From: Oscillospiraceae bacterium
Lineage (GTDB): Bacteria; Bacillota_A; Clostridia; Oscillospirales; JAAYXM01
Reading direction: 5' to 3'
NCBI GenBank assembly: GCA_017408185.1
Contig: JAFQVE010000464.1
Span: forward strand, 1 to 8,255
DNA: 8,255 nucleotides
Shown one piece after another: positions 7,601 through 8,255 of the stretch. Numbering within the stretch: position 1 is the first letter of the stretch; each line of letters opens with the position of its first letter. Both the position numbers and the translations under genes were made by a program. Below the pieces are notes generated by a model, which saw only the letters and a list, made by a program, of their open reading frames with translations, had not been told where the DNA came from and did not search any database.

Positions 7601-8255
7601 GGACGTCGATGCCCCGCAGGCATATCCGAATATAACAGATGTCTACCGCAGAACGGTTGTCTCTGTTGATATTGATGACACGGTCTCCTATGCACTTGAC
7701 TTCTTCCGCATTGTCGGCGGTGATGAGCATCTTTACAGCTTCCACGCCCAGTCGCAAAGCACCAAGGTCACGGGGGTTGAGCTTATCCCGCAGACTATCG
7801 GAACATACGCAGGACCCGATGTTCCGTATGCAGAGGATACATACTACGATAAAGAGGATGGCTTTAACTTTATCTATAACGTAGAGCGTGCAAAAATGCC
7901 GGGAACGGGAACCTTTACCGCAGACTTTGATGTTGATATGCTCAGAAACGCAAAGCCGCTTCCGGAAAAGGACTGGCATTTGCGCCTTACACAGCTTAAT
8001 GACTTTGATATCACCGAGGTCGCGCTTGCAGACGGCAAGCCGCCTATTATCAAGCAGAACCCTGACCACTTTGACTATATATTTGTCCGCAGAAGCGGCA
8101 AGGACCTTGATACGCTCTTCACATCAGTTATCGAGCCATGTATCGGAGAAACCAATATTGAGAGTATGGAGCGCCTTGGCGTTTCACGCCGCGACGGCAA
8201 GCCGATGCGCGAGGACGAGCCGGTTGCCGCAGTGAAGATAAAGCTTAAGAACGGA
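1683..8255 (+). CDS. Giant secreted multi-modular heparinase II/III-family polysaccharide lyase (3' end missing)
   Basis: One frame runs 2191 codons from ATG 1683 to the right edge without a stop. Residues 1-24 are a signal peptide (MKRMISLALVLCMVLSLLPA, cleavage near VLA|AV), so the protein is exported. Approximate modules are: 26-205 carbohydrate-binding-like sandwich, with an Ala/Thr-rich loop near 153-170; 210-302 and 304-395 Ig-like; 396-605 jelly-roll-like module (CBM4/9 style, starting ENLFTRNGVRHGEFEN); 608-700, 700-795 and 796-890 Ig-like, the second a clear BIG2 (SSNPSVVSVDQDGNVTAKAP); 891-1065 sandwich with IYLDGKYLGDY; 1066-1168 and 1170-1263 Ig-like. From about 1265 comes the catalytic part. 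It has two CxxC pairs (C1333/C1336, C1362/C1365), an alpha/alpha-toroid with N1659, H1664 and Y1725, then a beta-sandwich with GHNHNDTLHLGIEAFG (H1897, H1899), SPDFGYP (D1917), SHNTV (H1942) and FRIVGG...HLYSFH (H2016, H2021). These match the heparinase II/III superfamily, whose lyases cleave uronic-acid polysaccharides by beta-elimination. By analogy with Pedobacter heparinase II, H1897 and Y1725 may be catalytic and H1899, D1917 and H1942 may bind metal. The substrate (glycosaminoglycan, alginate-like or other) cannot be read from sequence. Family call is strong; accessory borders are approximate. The missing end may carry more sandwich or wall-anchoring modules. Confidence 0.9.
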   Translation, partial: MKRMISLALVLCMVLSLLPATVLAAVGDSFAVDFQNDVNATADLFANDYNAAGWAFSGVCKDGDTAAAKNKNTVEYKAAYGANIKTVAPGDYYAVKFKAPESGNYKITYKHYQAASGGKPSGGVGDVYLLGEDVTLSAAISGGTNKLFTGIVYGAAANTAATAAQTPEYMLVKDEVYTIAFVSTGPIENYTNHRMYPTSLTFECVGEYVAPYLKSAEISFEDDTVEEGKYTKTSIKGFYSDGNPYPMATATVTYESSDTSVAYVDENNGEIYATGDGAAVITAKAVAEDGKSATAKKTITVTKRAEVSALPDAISASLPRGIIELGSWTPLKITDENGTALGGGIEYTYDIENENIISEEGGVFKGEKMGKTSVTVTAKLGNDEKTCTFDAVVVGENLFTRNGVRHGEFENSVYFNDKSNKGVSASETLWSVTRDNKRDTFDYEIKSGISPVTGKPTNIFRAILNDVPPSNPSSANKMVWLQQGTAVNTEGGHSGQAVLEKGKIYEFSGNIALENVKTPTTVSSIINFFADGGVSAYRKLSLDEVLYEKTETVQPWTTFFSTPVYVNWDYKKHLNANATVQSKMPLDGAGFDVLFSEMSFHEVTFHEVEVTLSGTTEGAKTYDTFETSLKNLSNTGREIKFGNETEKPKVVYSTSNPVVAKVNDLGVVTVVSDGECEIYADVTIGDTTVRGVLPVSVSGLEVMFESIGVTARDEALSVGDTTQIDVALYNTDMSEASDEGITWYYESSNPSVVSVDQDGNVTAKAPGTAQISVFAKTEKVTAKDSVTITVSDSSPLVSASVVGANVVEKGYSIRLSATALHDSGNAADMSACEVRYSLADGAPEGIISVTEDGTVTGLALGTSSVVAEVKRGNTVYSEPYIIEVIEVVPKDHFIDFTARNATAENTLTIYATIEQDGYYLDREKTSQTVIANCLAGKKDSYNLAYAMYSKITKIADSAKTNTVEADTAIVFPVTYSGWYEPVFTGLPMSDCGYAHIYLDGKYLGDYNFSAPDKESDGARISTRMNPIYVEGGENHTLTVRSFKKGADGGTRQYMVSFELDWLVNEPEISALSMSAEDNEIIIGETANVVVTGDMGIGKTYRFGLNHGYIADEENYVVLHSDNEDVIEIVDGVPKAVGEGSATISADVYYKGEKLSSPAPITITALAPAFTDVVLSAEKQTFAPFGEGCAITVKAYNSKGEELVIPEGGVTFESSDSATAEVSANGFITPLASSSETCKITATVTIDGLVRHGSLTVTVREGKIASTYYTEERVANARENIATYKWAKSTMNTAVKNADKYLPYVDEIYDMIHSQGILRSNFVGVREDPEFRYCRYCGEDLVVKYNRFPWSMDPLNRPWKIQCPECKRTFPSNDFESFYENGLNEHGEFDRTYALENNGILCGRGERDEETQEYIVFEQFKDNPYGYGDPNGNLFNEIYPELYNPNSESYGIDPRTKDPITHGWGDFELPHAGYIWGVDDSLGYETGRTCTKNGDREVHTYISLYSFLGLWTQRYEKNSAIIEKAIEAFRDAYVYTGDAKYARAGIVLLDRIADFYPTYNTMENLDHGFMAGVAGDKSLGNLVGNVWEGGLVRTYMEAYDAFFEVYDDPWVVEYLSKRAVELNNTEINDKTTPEKIRQNFELNVMDRVLDDVKRGTILGNFGLYHKALASAAVIYDTYPRTAQLLEFLMQRGAADTSKGCTGGNITRKLVDMVEREALTLESSVGYNKLMPSSLLEVAKILSIYEENTNPDTNLYKNPKFIKALKVIIPYITVTVAANISDNSGTGAFGFSTLPDLELAGWEATKQPIFAQLLYFSAKGNLENIRGDIFTKNPEGIQDEIEEVIEKYGEYDYTKSGITTGYGIAHLKGGTKFTTPDSNVISNSLRDFWIYFGSAPIGHNHNDTLHLGIEAFGLDMSPDFGYPAEMVGAGATKRHNWDSATASHNTVMVNDMQQINHREGGIPHHFDDAGDIQVVDVDAPQAYPNITDVYRRTVVSVDIDDTVSYALDFFRIVGGDEHLYSFHAQSQSTKVTGVELIPQTIGTYAGPDVPYAEDTYYDKEDGFNFIYNVERAKMPGTGTFTADFDVDMLRNAKPLPEKDWHLRLTQLNDFDITEVALADGKPPIIKQNPDHFDYIFVRRSGKDLDTLFTSVIEPCIGETNIESMERLGVSRRDGKPMREDEPVAAVKIKLKNG

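Noticed and set aside
7425..8069. 214-codon antisense reading frame opposite the lyase catalytic domain
   Set aside because: It lies wholly within conserved lyase codons, and its product shows no domain. Other antisense frames (for example 4902-5435, 5637-6176, 6207-6674) were rejected for the same reason.

Overview
The window holds parts of two large + strand genes and almost nothing else. It suggests a Gram-positive anaerobe of the Clostridia (Bacillota), possibly an uncultured gut, rumen or digester lineage. The reasons are an S-layer homology (SLH) remnant, bacterial Ig-like (BIG2-type) repeats, a Gram-positive style signal peptide, a strong AAGGAGG ribosome binding site and moderate GC by eye. 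The taxonomic call is inference; there is no rRNA or marker gene here.

Region 1 (1-1632) is the 3' part of a gene already open at the left edge. Its first codons look like the end of an SLH repeat. A beta-sandwich, an X2-like module and a C-terminal metallo-beta-lactamase (MBL) fold domain follow, the last with an HxHxDH metal motif of the ComEC-like (COG2333-like) type. It looks like a hydrolase held at the cell surface. Region 2 (1633-1682) is a 50-base gap with a strong ribosome binding site and no evident terminator, so the genes are probably co-transcribed.

Region 3 (1683 to the right edge) is one uninterrupted reading frame of 2191 codons with no stop in the window. It encodes an exported modular protein: signal peptide, carbohydrate-binding-like sandwich, two Ig-like domains, a jelly-roll-like module, three more Ig-like domains, a third carbohydrate-binding-like sandwich, two further Ig-like domains, then a heparinase II/III-type polysaccharide lyase domain with a four-cysteine zinc-ribbon-like element near its start. 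The C-terminus is off the window.

Together the genes suggest a surface or secreted apparatus acting on an acidic (uronic-acid-containing) polysaccharide, with the lyase cutting chains and the MBL enzyme possibly removing an ester or other substituent. The lyase family is well supported; the substrate and the partnership are inference. No mobile element, CRISPR array, tRNA, rRNA or riboswitch was seen. Many long antisense reading frames overlap the two genes, and I regard them as codon-bias shadows.
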